From Elymus sibiricus (Eukaryota > Streptophyta > Magnoliopsida > Poales > Poaceae), in the NCBI GenBank assembly GCA_039707655.1, contig CM077666.1, forward strand, positions 399,113,886 to 399,177,885: 64,000 nucleotides of DNA. Direction: 5' to 3'. Shown in pieces: positions 23,028 to 34,477 of the stretch (position 1 is the first letter of the stretch; every line of letters begins with the position of its first letter). Position numbers and translations under genes: made by a program. Under the pieces are notes generated by a model. That model made no database searches, had not been told where the DNA came from, and saw only the letters and a list, made by a program, of their open reading frames with translations.

Positions 23028-26000
23028 ATGGCTCGCGCAGTAGCACCCCTGAATTTTAATGCGTTCCTAGAGAAAGCTAAGTTGAAAGATGATGGAAGTA
23101 ACTTTGTGGACTGGGCCCGTAATCTAAGGATTATCCTTACGGCTTCCCAGAAGGCTTATGTCCTTGATGCACCGCTTGGTGATCCACCCGCTCCAGTTGA
23201 GTCTCTAGACGTTGTGAACGCCTGGCAGGCTCGTTCTGATGATTACTCAATAGTTCAATGTGCAATGTTGTATGGCTTAGAACCGGGACTTCAAAGACGT
23301 TTTGAACATCATGGAGCATATGAGATGTTCCAGGAGTTGAAGTTTATCTTTCAGAAGAATGCCCGGATCGAGAGATATGAGATCTCCGATAAGTTCTATG
23401 CTTGCAAGATGGAGGAGAACGGGTCTATCAGTGATCACGTGCTCAGAATGTCTGGGTACTCCACCCGTCTGGCTGAGTTAGGGATGCCCCTTCCGCCAGA
23501 GGCTATCACTGACAGAGTTCTTCAATCATTGCCACCTAGCTACAAGAGCTTCGTGTTGAACTATAACATGCACGGGATGAACAAGTCAGTCGCCGAGCTG
23601 TTTGCGATGCTGAAAGCCGCTGAGTCTGAAATTCAGAAGGAGCATCAAGTGTTGATGGTCAATAAAACCACTAGTTTCAAGAAAAATGGCAAGGGTAAGA
23701 AGGGTAACTCCAAGCAGAGTGGCAAAGCAGTTGCTCCTCTCGTGAAGAAACCCAAGGCTGGACCCAAACCAGAAACTGTGTGTTTTCATTGCAAGGGAAC
23801 TGGACACTGGAAGCGGAATTGCCCCAAGTATTTGGCTGACAAGAAGGCGGCCAACAACAAACAAGGTATATATGATATACATGTTATTGATGTGTACCTT
23901 ACCAACTCTCGTTGTAGTGCCTGGGTATTTGATACCGGTGCGGTTGCTCATGTTTGCAACTCAAAACAGGAACTGCGGAATAGACGGAGGCTGGCAAAGG
24001 ACGAAGTGACGATGCGCGTGGGAAATGGTTCCAAGGTTGATGTGATCGCCGTCGGCACGCTCGCTCTTCGATTACCGTCGGGATTAGTGATGAACCTAAA
24101 TAAGTGTTATTTGGTGCCTGCGTTAAGCATGAACATTATATCTGGATCTTGTTTATTGCGAGACGGTTACTCATTTAAATCAGAGAATAATGGTTGTTCT
24201 ATTTATATGAGTAATATCTTTTATGGTCATGCACCCGATGTGAGGGGTTTATTCTTATTGAATCTCGATAGTAATGATACACATGTTCATAACATTGATG
24301 CCAAAAGATGTAGAATTGATAATGATAATACCACTTTCTTGTGGCACTGCCGTTTAGGTCATATTGGCGTAAAACGCATGAGGAAGCTCCATGCTGATGG
24401 ACTTTTGGAGTCACTTGATTTTGAATCACTTGACACATGTGAGCCATGCCTCATGGGCAAGATGACTAAAACGCCGTTCTCTGGAACAATGGAACGGGCA
24501 AGTGACTTATTGGAAATCATACATACTGATGTGTGCGGTCCGATGAGTATTGAAGCGCGCAGTGGTTATCGTTACTTTCTCACCTTCACTGATGACTTAA
24601 GTAGATATGGGTATATTTACTTAATGAAACACAAGTCTGAAACATTTGAAAAGTTCAAACAATTTCAGAGTGAAGTTGAGAATCATCGTAACAAGAAGAT
24701 TAAATTCCTACGATCTGATCGAGGAGGAGAATATCTGAGTTATGAGTTTGGCAGTCACTTAAGACAGTGTGGAATTGTTTCACAATTGACACCGCCTGGA
24801 ACACCATAGCGTAATGGTGTGTCCGAACGTCGTAATCGAACTTTATTGGATATGGTGCGATCTATGATGTCTCTTGCCGATTTGCCACTATCGTTTTGGG
24901 GTTATGCATTAGAGACAGCTGCATTCACTTTAAATAGGGCACCATCGAAATCCGTTGAGACGACGCCATATGAACTTTGGTTTGACAAGAAGCCAAAGCT
25001 GTCGTTTCTTAAAGTTTGGGGATGTGATGCTTATGTCAAAAAGCTTCAGCCTGAAAAGCTGGAACCCAAAGCGGAGAAATGCGTCTTCATAGGATACCCA
25101 AAAGAGACAGTTGGGTATACCTTCTACCTCAGATCCGAAGGCAAAGTGTTTGTCGCTAAAAACGGAACATTTCTTGAGAAAGAGTTTCTCTCGAAAGAAT
25201 TGAGTGGGAGGAAGATAGAACTTGATGAGGTTGTTGAACCTTTACTTCAACCTGAGAGTAGCGCAGCGCAGAAAGTTGTTTCTGTGGAGCCTACATTAGC
25301 TGAAGAGGAAGTTAATGATGATGATCATGAAGCTTTGGATCAAGTTGCTATCGAACCTCGTAGGTCGACAAGGACGCGTACTGCTCCCGAGTGGTACGGC
25401 AACCCTGTCTTAGAGGTCATGTTGTTAGACAACGATGAACCTACGAACTATGGAGAAGCGATGATGGGCCCGGATTCCAAGAAGTGGTTAGAGGCCATGA
25501 AATCCGAGATGGGATCCATGTATGAAAACAAAGTATGGACTTTGGAAGTATTACCTGAAGGGCGTAAGGCCATTCAGAACAAATGGATCTTTAAGAGGAA
25601 GACGGACGCGGACGGTAATGTCACCGTCTATAAAGCTCGACTTGTGGCAAAGGGTTTTTCACAAGTTCAAGGAGTTGACTACGATGAGACCTTCTCACCC
25701 GTAGCGATGCTTAAGTCCGTCAGAATCATGCAAGCATCTCGGAGTTGGAATCTTCGTTTTGATGAGGTGATCAAAGCGTTCGAGTTTATACAAGTTTACG
25801 GAGAAGCTTGTATTTACAAGAAAGTGAGTGGGAGCTCTATAGCGTTTCTAATATTATATGTGGATGACATATTGCTGATTGGAAACAATATAGAAATGCT
25901 GGAAAGCGTAAAGGAATATTTGAACAAGAGTTTTTCAATGAAGGACCTAGGAGAAGCTGCTTTCATATTAGGCATCAAGATCTATAGAGATAGATCAAGA

Positions 26001-26842
26001 CGCTTAATAGGACTTTCACAAAGCACATACCTTGATAAGATTTTGAAGAAGTTCAAAATGGATCAGTCCAAGAAGGGGTTCTTGCCTGTTTTGCAAGGTG
26101 TGAAGTTGAGTAAGACTCAATGCCCAGTGACTGCAGAAGATAGAGAAAAGATGAGTGTCATCCCCTATGCTTCGGCCATAGGCTCTATCATGTATGCAAT
26201 GCTGTGCACAAGACCCGATGTCAGCCTTGCCATAAGTATGGTCGGAAGGTTTCAAAGTGATCCAGGAATGGAACACTGGACGGCGGTCAAGAATATCCTG
26301 AAGTACCTGTAACGGACTAAGGACATGTTTCTCGTTTATGGAGGTGATCAAGAGCTCGTCGTAAAGGGTTACGTCGATGCAAGCTTTGACACTGATCCGG
26401 ATGACTCTAAGTCGCAAACCGGATACGTATTTATTCTTAATGGGGGTGCGGTTAGCTGGTGCAGTTCCAAGCAAAGCGTGGTAGCTGATTCTACATGCGA
26501 AGCGGAGTACATCGCTGCCTCGGAGGCGGCGAAGGAAAGTGTCTGGATGAAGGAGTTCATGACAGATCTTGGAGTAGTGCCTAGTGCACTTAACCCAATG
26601 ACTCTGTTTTGTGATAATACTGGTGCCATTGCTCTAGCCAAGGAACCAAGATTTCACAAGAGGACCAGACACATAAAACGACGTTTCAATTCCATCCGCG
26701 ATTACATCAAGGAGGACGACATAAATATTTGCAAAGTACACACGGATCTAAATGTTGCAGATCCGTTGACTAAACCTCTTCCAAGGGCTAAACATGAACA
26801 ACACCAGAACTGCATGGGTGTTCGATTCATTACAATGTAAAT
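23028..26842 (+). pseudogene. gag-pol: Copia gag-pol polyprotein with two stop codons and a reverse-transcriptase deletion
   Basis: One frame runs from the ATG at 23028 to TAA at 26840, interrupted by TAG at 24807-24809 and TAA at 26310-26312. In order it shows a gag domain; a zinc knuckle CFHCKGTGHWKRNC (about residues 252-265); protease FDTG (about 301-304); the integrase HHCC domain with WHCRLGH (about 438) and CEPC; and integrase acidic residues in TDVCGP and FTDD, with the third (SERRN) just after the first stop. Reverse transcriptase with YVDD (25857-25868) and RNase H (GYVDASF) follow. Around 25710-25740 the frame passes directly from the early RT region into ASRSWNLRFDE, skipping the segment that normally holds the first catalytic Asp. 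The deletion is in frame. The product could not be active. Confidence 0.92.
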
Positions 26843-26890
26843 CACATAGTGATGTGAACTAGATTATTGACTCTAGTGCAAGTGGGAGAC

Positions 26891-28752
26891 TGTTGGAAAT
26901 ATGCCCTAGAGGCAATAATAAATTGGTTATTATTATATTTCCTTGTTCATGATAATCGTTTATTATCCATGCTATAATTGTATTGATTGGAAACTCAAAT
27001 ACATGTGTGGGTACATAGACAACACTGTGTCCCTAGTAAGCCTCTAGTTGACTAGCTCGTTGATCAAAGATGGTTAAGGTTTCCTAGCCATTGACATGAG
27101 ATGTCATTTGATAACGGGATCACATCATTAGGAGAATGATGTGATGGACAAGACCCAAACTGTAAACGTAGCATTTGATCGTGTCAGTTTATTGCTATTG
27201 TTTTCTGCATGTCAAGTATCTGTTCCTTTGACCATGAGATCATGCAACTCACTGACACCGGAGGAATACCTTGTGTGTATCAAACGTCGCAACGTAACTG
27301 GGTGACTATAAAGGTGCTCTACAGGTATCTCCGAGGGTGTCTGTTGGGTTGGCATGGATCAAGACTGGGATTTGTTACTCCGTATGACGGAGAGGTATCT
27401 CAGGGCCCACTCGGTAATACAACATCACAATGAGCCTTGCAAGCAATGTGACTAAAGTGTTAGCCACGAGATCTTGTATTACGGAACGAGTAAAGAGACT
27501 TGCCGGCAACGAGATTGAACTAGGTATAGTGATACCGACGATCGAATCTCGGGCAAGTAACATACCGAAGAACAAAGGGAACAGCATACGGGATTAACTG
27601 AATCCTTGACATAGAGGTTCGACCGATAAAGATCTTCGTAGAATATGTAGGAGCCAATATGGGCATCCAGGTCCCGCTATTGGTTATTGGCCGTAGAGGT
27701 GTCTCGGTCATGTCTACATAGTTCTCGAACCCGCACGGTCTACACACTTAACGTTTGGTGACGATTAGTATAATTGAGTTATTATGTTGGTGACCGAAAG
27801 TTGTTCGGAGTCCCGGATAAGATCCCGGACATGACGAGGATCTCCGGAATAGTCCGGAGGTAAAGATTGATATATGTGATAATAGTGTTTTGATCTCTGG
27901 AAGGGTTCCGGAGTTCACCGGAAGGGGTTCCGGATGTTTACCGAAGTGTTCGGGTGCAGCAACACTTTATATGAGCCAAAGGGATAAAGCCCACAAGGTA
28001 TTGGAAAGTGCAAAAGTAGTTTTGCTGCCGCGTAAGCGGTACTACCGCTTGTTGAAGCGGTACTACCGCCCGAGCGGTACTACCGCTTGTGTGAAGCGGT
28101 ACTACCGCCCAAGCGGTACTACCGCTTGTGTGAAGCGGTACTACCGCTTGTGCGCGGCTGTGCACGGTTCGGCAGGGATCCGAGTTGGACTCTTTCCCTG
28201 CGGGCCAAACCGACCTTGTGCGGGCAAAACCGACCCGGAGGAGGCTTTTACTCCAAGTTTAGACCCCAAGGCTCAACATATAAATAGAGGGGCAGGGCTA
28301 GCACACGGGACACATCAGGATTTCCCAAGCCGTGTGCCGGCAACCCTAGCCCTCTAGTTCCTCCGTCATAATCTCCGTAGTGCTTGGCGAAGCCCTGCAG
28401 AGATTGTTCCTCACCACCATCACCACGCCGTCGTGCTGCTGGAACTCAACCACTACTTCACCATCGCTCGCTGGATCGAGGAGGTGAAGGCGTCATCAAG
28501 CCGTACGTGTGTTGAACGCGGAGGTGCCGTCCGTTCGGCACTAGATCGGAAGGATCGTGATTGGATCGCGGGACGCTCGGCGATTTGGATCGCGAAGACG
28601 TTCGACTACATCAACCGCGTTTATTAACGCTTCCGCTTAGCGATCTACAAGGGTATGTAGATTCACTCTCCCTCTCGTAGATGCTCATCACCATGGATAG
28701 ATCTTATGTGTGCGTAGGAAAATTTTTGTTTCCCATGCAACGTTCCCCAACA
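26891..28752 (+). repeat. 3' LTR of the Copia element
   Basis: The 1862-bp partner of 19887-21748, identical in length with two base differences seen. The palindrome array (28035-28149) and TATA box (28279-28287) are both conserved. Confidence 0.95.
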
Positions 28753-28757
28753 GCTTT

Positions 28758-29303
28758 AAGCACGATATCAGAGTTGGACCGTCTTCTCAAACCTCGATCG
28801 CTCTCTCACCACCACCGTACATCACGTCGTTGATCCCCTCTCCTGGTTTTTGTCACCATCTTCTCCAAGACCGACACTTTGGATGTTTCCAGTGGTGGTG
28901 GTTCATGTTGATGTTTGTTGTTGTGTGCCACCGATGATCACTTCGCCATGACATTTGAGGGTCATGTCCTTTGTATTTCATTTTTATAACAATTCGGTTG
29001 TTTTCGTCTTCATGTCCCATCTAGCACTTTACATTATGTTCTTGTGTATATTGAGCTTAATATTGTAATATTGATATATTGCTTATTATTGTAAAAATAC
29101 GAGACCCTACCACTTGGGGTCCCCGACACATGGGGCGGTGATCCTGACCTCCGGCTTGTGAGATTATATTTTCCGCCCACGCAAAAAAAAGATGACAGTG
29201 GTACATTGGAACCCTTATAACCAAAATTGTTTTTGTTATATCCAAACTCCTAGCGATAGGTATATACTCCATGGATTATTTTGGGAAAAATTATCGTGGT
29301 TAC
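28758..29303. other. Residual intron 6 filler between Copia and exon 6
   Basis: No gene supported. The last 30 bp (ggattattttgggaaaaat) resemble copy B intron 6 (ttttggaaaaaaact) and are probably original intron. A short A run at 29183-29190 could be the tail of an old retroposon. The rest is unrecognised. Confidence 0.4.
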
Positions 29304-29341
29304 CTTGAGATTAAGGATGGGGCTCCTTCCAGCTTCAATAC
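29304..29341 (-). CDS. Serine carboxypeptidase-like protein, copy A, exon 6 (isolated 38-bp exon)
   Basis: On the minus strand the acceptor ttctatag is followed by 38 bp and the donor gtaaccacg. Together with one base from exon 5 it encodes GIEAGRSPILNLK. The exon is identical in length and phase to copy B exon 6 (52271-52308), with conserved intron edges on both sides (gtaacc on one side, an A/T-rich tract on the other). It lies 24,035 bp from exon 7 and 18,027 bp from exon 5, in the right order and orientation to belong to the same gene. Its survival as one intact microexon between two retrotransposon piles is the key link between the other two exon blocks. It corresponds to residues 202-214. 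Confidence 0.85.
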
Positions 29342-29647
29342 CTATAGAATATAAAAGCACGGATATAGAGTCAAACTACGTAAATCTAATCAATTATACA
29401 TTTAACAATCTAAAATAGTAAGCCATATTTTTATGGGTTGCAAGTTGCACTTGCGCAATTAACCACCATCTCTTTGGCAAGATCCGCTTTTCCTTGGATA
29501 TTATGTAGCACAAAGAGATTCATCTGAACGTGTTGGGCCGGCCGGGATGCTACATGCCTGTGTCAGAAAGCAAAAATTTCTACCGCGTGAACTAGGAACA
29601 TGACGTGGAGATAGATCACGATTTTGTCACTAGATGCATAGTCCCAC
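29342..29647. other. Intron 5 edge and unresolved sequence
   Basis: 29342-29435 aligns with the start of copy B intron 5 (aatctaaaatagta and neighbours). From about 29440 similarity to copy B ends. The last 80 bp before 29648 may be the 5' continuation of the LINE that resumes at 34478, cut by the solo LTR, but the reading frame is too decayed to be sure. Confidence 0.4.
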
Positions 29648-30633
29648 TATAACACCCCTAGGTAATGAGCACAGTGATCATCTGTTAATCATGCCAAGTT
29701 ATTTTGAATTACAATGCTTAATCACATTGGAATCATATCTCATTTCAAATTCCAATTCAAATTGAAATTCAAATTTGAGGTGAAAATAAAAGTTTTTCAA
29801 ATCCAGGAACTAAAATGTTCATAATTTTGAAAATAATCCATTGTGAATTATGTTCAGGAAAACAACATCACCAAAATTCCCTAGATGTCTCAAACATCTT
29901 GAAAACAGTGCCAATCCAGCATTTTAAATGCCTTTTCCTTTATGGAAAGTCCAAATTAAATTATTTGGCTACCAACCATTTTGTGGCAGTGCACAATATT
30001 CCTTGCTATTTGTTTCTACCAGTTGAACATTTTTGCAGAAGTCAATTAATGCAAAAGAAAATGAAAAGGGTTACTGGAAAAAAGGGAAACAGAAAAAGAA
30101 AAAGGAAAAAGAAAAGGCCCACTGTGCCTGGGCTCTAGTCAACCGGCCGGCCCAGCCCATCTAGCCTTTCCCCTACCTCGCACTGCTCCTCCCCGCACGC
30201 TGTCAACGCGCGTGCGCTCACCGCGCTCGCCCCCCTCTCTCCCGCACGACAGCGCGCCGCGCGCGCCCGCCCCTGGGCGGATAACACCCTTCCCGACCCC
30301 CCTGGCAAACCCTAGCGTCACTTTCCCCTCTCCCTCGCTCTCTCCCATCTCACCCGAACGGCGACGTGGCCGGCCCGTCGTGAACCTCGCGGCCACCGCC
30401 TCCCTCTCGTCGCCGCGACGTGTCCACGGGCTCCGCTGCCCTCGACCACGTCGACCGCGACTAGTCGTTGGAGCTCGGAGCCACCGCAGCGCCGTCCTCT
30501 CCATCGTCTTCATCCTTCGGGCACCGAATTCGCCGCCGTCGAGCCACCCCGTGCCCACCTTTGCACATCTATGGGACCGCTGTGAGCCCTGCTTTCTTCC
30601 CCCTCCTCGCTCACCGCCGTTTGCTAGCCGTAG

Positions 30634-31359
30634 TGTAACACCCCGGACACACTCGCTGGTGGTCATTACTCCTGGCGAGATCTAGACTGGCCTCACATAT
30701 CAATACTAGTCTTTCCTGCGCACTTTGTCCTCACTCGTGCGCACCCGGGAGCAACTTCCCGGTCGGTCACCCATCCTAAAATTACTCCAAGCTGAGCACG
30801 CTTAACTTTGGAGTTCTTTCCGAATGGGCTTCCGGAAAAGAAGGAATTCCTTATTTTATATGAGTAGTCTATCATGCCTAATAAACCAGGCTATCACATA
30901 CACCCCCACTCAGAGGAACCGACGTCCTCGTCGGCCCACAAGAACGTTCCCTCTTAGCACATACGTCTGTGCTTCCAGTCCGGCACATGTGCCATGCCGT
31001 GTGCCACGACGTGTCACAAACATCATGCACAACATGACCGCACACCAGTCCGCAAACATCCGTGTAACCGCGAGGGTCGGCTCTGATACCAACATGTAAT
31101 GCCTCGGACACACCCGCCGGTGGTCGTTACTCCTGGCGAGATCTAGACTGGCCTCGCATATCAATACTAGTCTTTCCTGCGCACTTTGTCCTCACTCGTG
31201 CGCACCCGGGAGCAACTTCCCGGTTGGTCACCCATCCTGAAATTACTCCAAGCTGAGCACGCTTAAATTTGGAGTTCTTTCCGAATGGGCTTCCGGAAAA
31301 GAAGGAATTCCTTATTTTATATGAGTAGTCTATCATGCCTAATAAACCAGGCTATCACA
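30634..31359 (-). mobile_element. Cassandra-type TRIM retrotransposon
   Basis: A 726-bp element with two 265-bp LTRs (30634-30898 and 31095-31359) around a 196-bp interior, flanked by the perfect duplication cgtag (30629-30633 and 31360-31364). It reads on the minus strand: the LTR starts TGTGATAGCC and ends TTACA. Next to the 5' LTR, within 31079-31094, is a primer-binding site (tggtatcagag on the minus strand). A polypurine tract GAGTGGGGGTGTA lies by the 3' LTR. It has no coding capacity. The LTRs differ at about ten sites, so it is not recent. It interrupts the solo LTR at 29648-34472. Confidence 0.92.
31205..31277 (-). promoter_or_regulatory. 5S rRNA-derived region in the Cassandra LTR (5' LTR copy)
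   Basis: The minus strand reads aactccaaatttaagcgtgc (within 31257-31276) and ggatgggtgacc (31226-31237). These match the internal control region of plant 5S rRNA genes, which read AACTCCGAAGTTAAGCGTGC and GGATGGGTGACC. Cassandra elements are known for this RNA polymerase III promoter. The other LTR holds the same region at about 30744-30816, with aactccaaagttaagcgtg, closer to true 5S. It is not a functional 5S gene because the flanking stems are absent. Confidence 0.85.
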
Positions 31360-34300
31360 CGTAGCTACCGCCCCCATCGTGCCTGAGCTCTCCGCCGTGG
31401 AGCTCGTCGCCGGCGAGCGTCCGGTGACCAAATGGCACCGCGCCCGTGCCCATTGTGCTCGCGCACGCTTGTAGATCCCCCCTGGCCCGTTGCTTCGCCC
31501 GCAAACGCGCTGAGCCGCCGTCCCCGCTTAGCACCCATAGATGCCGCCGCCCGCCGTCGTCGCCGCGCCCGATTCCGGCCATCTCAGCCGCCGAGACCAC
31601 CACCAACGGACGTGGCTCGAAGTGCCCGTTCCAGAGAGCCCGGCCGCGCGCAAAATGATGCCCCACAGCGCGATTCCTAGCTCGCCGGAGTTCGGCCGCC
31701 GCGAGAGAGCTCGCCGGAGCGACTCCGGTGGCCGGCGCCGACGTGGCGCCCATGTGGCCTCCTCTGTGAGGCTGACAGTGGGCCCCGTGGAGCCCAGTTG
31801 ACTGGGTTGACCTAGTCAACTGCTGACTGGGCAGCCCGGTGTCACTGACATGCGGGCCCCACCCATTTAAAACGTTTTTAAATAAATAAATTAAACTGTT
31901 AATTAATCTGTTAGTTAATTAATTAACTAATCAGTCACTGACAGTGGGTCCCACTAACTAATTAGTTAAATTAGTTAGTTTAATCTACTGTTAAATTAGT
32001 CTAGCCTATGACAGAAGGGCCCCACCTGTCAGGTTGACCAGTCAAAGGTCAAAGTTGACTACTCACATCATGCTAACATCATATTCCTTTTCTGTCGAAT
32101 TAATTAATTAAAACAAATTTCAGAAAATGTTTAAAACTTTGAAAAATCATAGAAAATAAACCATAGCTCGGATCAAAAAGTTTTCTACATGAAAGTTGAT
32201 CAGAAAAACGAGACGAATCCGAATATGCCCTCCGTTTACCTGTCACATGCCCACAGCTATGCAAACATGGAACCTTCCCCTCCGGTTCATCTGTCCGACA
32301 CATGCCCGAAGCCGGGAAAATATCCCCAGATATTTTCCCGCTCCGTCTGCAACGTGCAGTACTGCGATAGGTCACCACCAGCACTGCATATTGCCATGCC
32401 ATGCATCTGTGATTGCATTGTTTGCTTTTATTTATTGTTTCTTCCCTCCTCTTCTCTCCGGTAGACTCCGAGACCGACGCTGCTGTCGAGTACAACTACG
32501 CCCCTGTCGATCAGACCGTTTCACCAGAGCTTCCAGGCAAGCAAAACCCCCTTGATCATCCCTACATCGCCCATTCTTTCTCTCTCATGCTTGCATTAGA
32601 TTTTGCTATTGTATTAGACAGCTCCTATTCTGATGCATAGCTTGCTTTTGTAACTGCTGTTGTTACCTTACCTGTTATCCTAAACTGCTTAGTGTAGGTT
32701 GGGTTAGCGATCCATTAATGACCCCGCACCTTATCCGCGTTGCCTTGCTCCCGGATGTTTCGATCTATGTGATCGATGTGCTGTTACCGACACATCACCG
32801 CACACCCCCTTAGTTGTACGACTCTGCAGAACTACTATCGAGTGCCGAGGGTGATACCTCGTACCTCACTCCTGATGATGGCTCTGTAGGATAGCTTATC
32901 GGATGTGGGCTGCCGAGGGTGAAACCTCCTTCTCCACCTCCGATGATGACTCTGTCGTGCAACCCCTCAAGTGGGAATCCATCGAGGGTGATTCCTCGGA
33001 TTTCCCCCTTAATGTTACCGAACACACTGTCACTTTACCTGTTGCCCCTTTTTCTGTTACTATTGTGGTGGGACTGAAGGGACAGGCGGTACCACCCGGT
33101 TGAGGTAAACCTGAGTTCCCGACAGTCTCTTGTGAGTCGGGTTGACCTAGAGGGTACCCGCGAGATAATTACGAGGCGCGGCCGGGCAGGCAAGGCCCTT
33201 GCCGCAAGTCCTCGAGACGGGGCGACAGGAGCACTGATCGTTTCCGCGAGCTCCCAACACGTGAACGGGTTAGGATATGTGATCTGAGTAGGCCTTTGGC
33301 CTTTTGGCACTAACCACCACGCGGGAATAGTATGGGCACTCGGCGTCGTATGTATCAACCGAAGCTCTTCAGACGTCAGCAGTTGAGCGGCATGCGCCGG
33401 GTTGGACCGCGAAAGCCTGCACTTGTATTAAGGGGGCTAGGTCTGCTCCCGGCCGTCCTCGCAACGCGCAGGAGTGCAAAGGGCGATGGGCCCAGGACCC
33501 TTGAGCGCTTAGGATGTAGACCGGCGTGCTGGCCTCCCTGTTGAGCCTAGGTAGGGCTGCGATGTGTCGATCAGCCGAAGGCCGGGCATGACCCGATAAA
33601 AGTGTGTCCGGCCAGAGTTAATCGAGCGTGTTGGGTAAGTTAGTGCACCCATGCAGGAAAGTATATCTATTCGAATAGCCGTGTCCACGGTAACATGACG
33701 CTCAGAGAGTATCCCGATCTACTAGAACTAGAACTGGATACTTGTGTTACTAAAATGATATGTTGGCTCCGGGATTGCTTTCTCGTACGGAGTCGAGGAA
33801 GGATCTCTGGGCGTTGTTACTACTTACTTTCTACTTTATATTATGCTAATCTGCACTCTTCTAATGCTGCAAGACCGCTGAAGATGCTAGTCTTCGTTAG
33901 GCTAGGCCTTTCTCTCTATTCTGACATTTCTGCAGTCTAACCCACAGATACAACCTTTCTTTGATACCGATGTATAACTAGAATAGTTCTGATGTAAGTC
34001 TTGCGAGTACTTTGGATGAGTACTCACGGTTGCTTTGCTTCCCCTTTTTCCCATACCTGATTACTGCGATCAGATGACGGAGCCCAGGAGTTAGCTGCTC
34101 CCGCCGATGACTACTACTACCCTACCGGTGGAGCCTACTACTACATGGAGACCATCGACAACCAGGAGTAGATAGGAGGCACCCAGGTAGGAGGCCTGCG
34201 CCTTTCGATCTAGTTATCGTTGTTTTGCTCAGCCTTCTTAAGGCAAACTTGTTTCCCTTTTATGTCTGTACTCAGATATTATGTTGCTTCCGCTGACGCT

Positions 34301-34477
34301 TGATCTCGAGCTTATGTATTCGAGCCCTCGAGGCCCCTGGCTGGTATTATAAAGCTTGTGTGACTTTTATTCGTGTTTAGAGTTGTGTTGTGATATCTTC
34401 CAGTGAGTCCTTAGGCTTGATCGTGTGCATTTGCGTGTATGATTAGTGCACGATTAAGTCGGGGGCATCACACCCAC

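Larger units (their letters stand above)
19887..28752 (+). mobile_element. Full-length Copia retrotransposon (BARE/WIS/Angela-type ends), defective but very young
   Basis: An 8866-bp element with two 1862-bp LTRs (19887-21748 and 26891-28752), TG...CA ends and a perfect target duplication gcttt (19882-19886 and 28753-28757). The start TGTTGGAAATATGCCCTAGA is characteristic of the BARE/WIS/Angela lineage. A degenerate primer-binding site (tggcatcaagagc) follows the 5' LTR. A purine tract (aagtgggagac) precedes the 3' LTR. Comparing the LTRs line by line I saw only two differences, at 20994/27998 and 21240/28244, so insertion was very recent. It has the same orientation as the neighbouring Gypsy element and is antisense to the SCPL gene. 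Confidence 0.95.
29648..34472 (+). mobile_element. Solo LTR related to the 4.2 kb Gypsy LTRs, carrying a Cassandra insertion
   Basis: Starts tataacacccctaggtaatg (TA in place of the expected TG) and ends gggggcatcaca, with a perfect 5-bp duplication cccac at 29643-29647 and 34473-34477. Its layout follows the LTRs at 8846 and 15312: an AT-rich start, a GC-rich block, the same region near cctcgagg and the same closing 100 bp. It is clearly diverged from both. Removing the 726-bp Cassandra and one 5-bp duplication leaves about 4.1 kb. No internal region is present. Confidence 0.88.

Noticed and set aside
19887..28752. The two 1862-bp near-identical blocks as a segmental duplication
   Set aside because: TG...CA ends, 5-bp target duplication, primer-binding site, purine tract and pol coding between them identify them as LTRs.
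31205..31277. A functional 5S rRNA gene
   Set aside because: Only the internal promoter region matches; the 5' and 3' stems are missing and the sequence is part of a Cassandra LTR.
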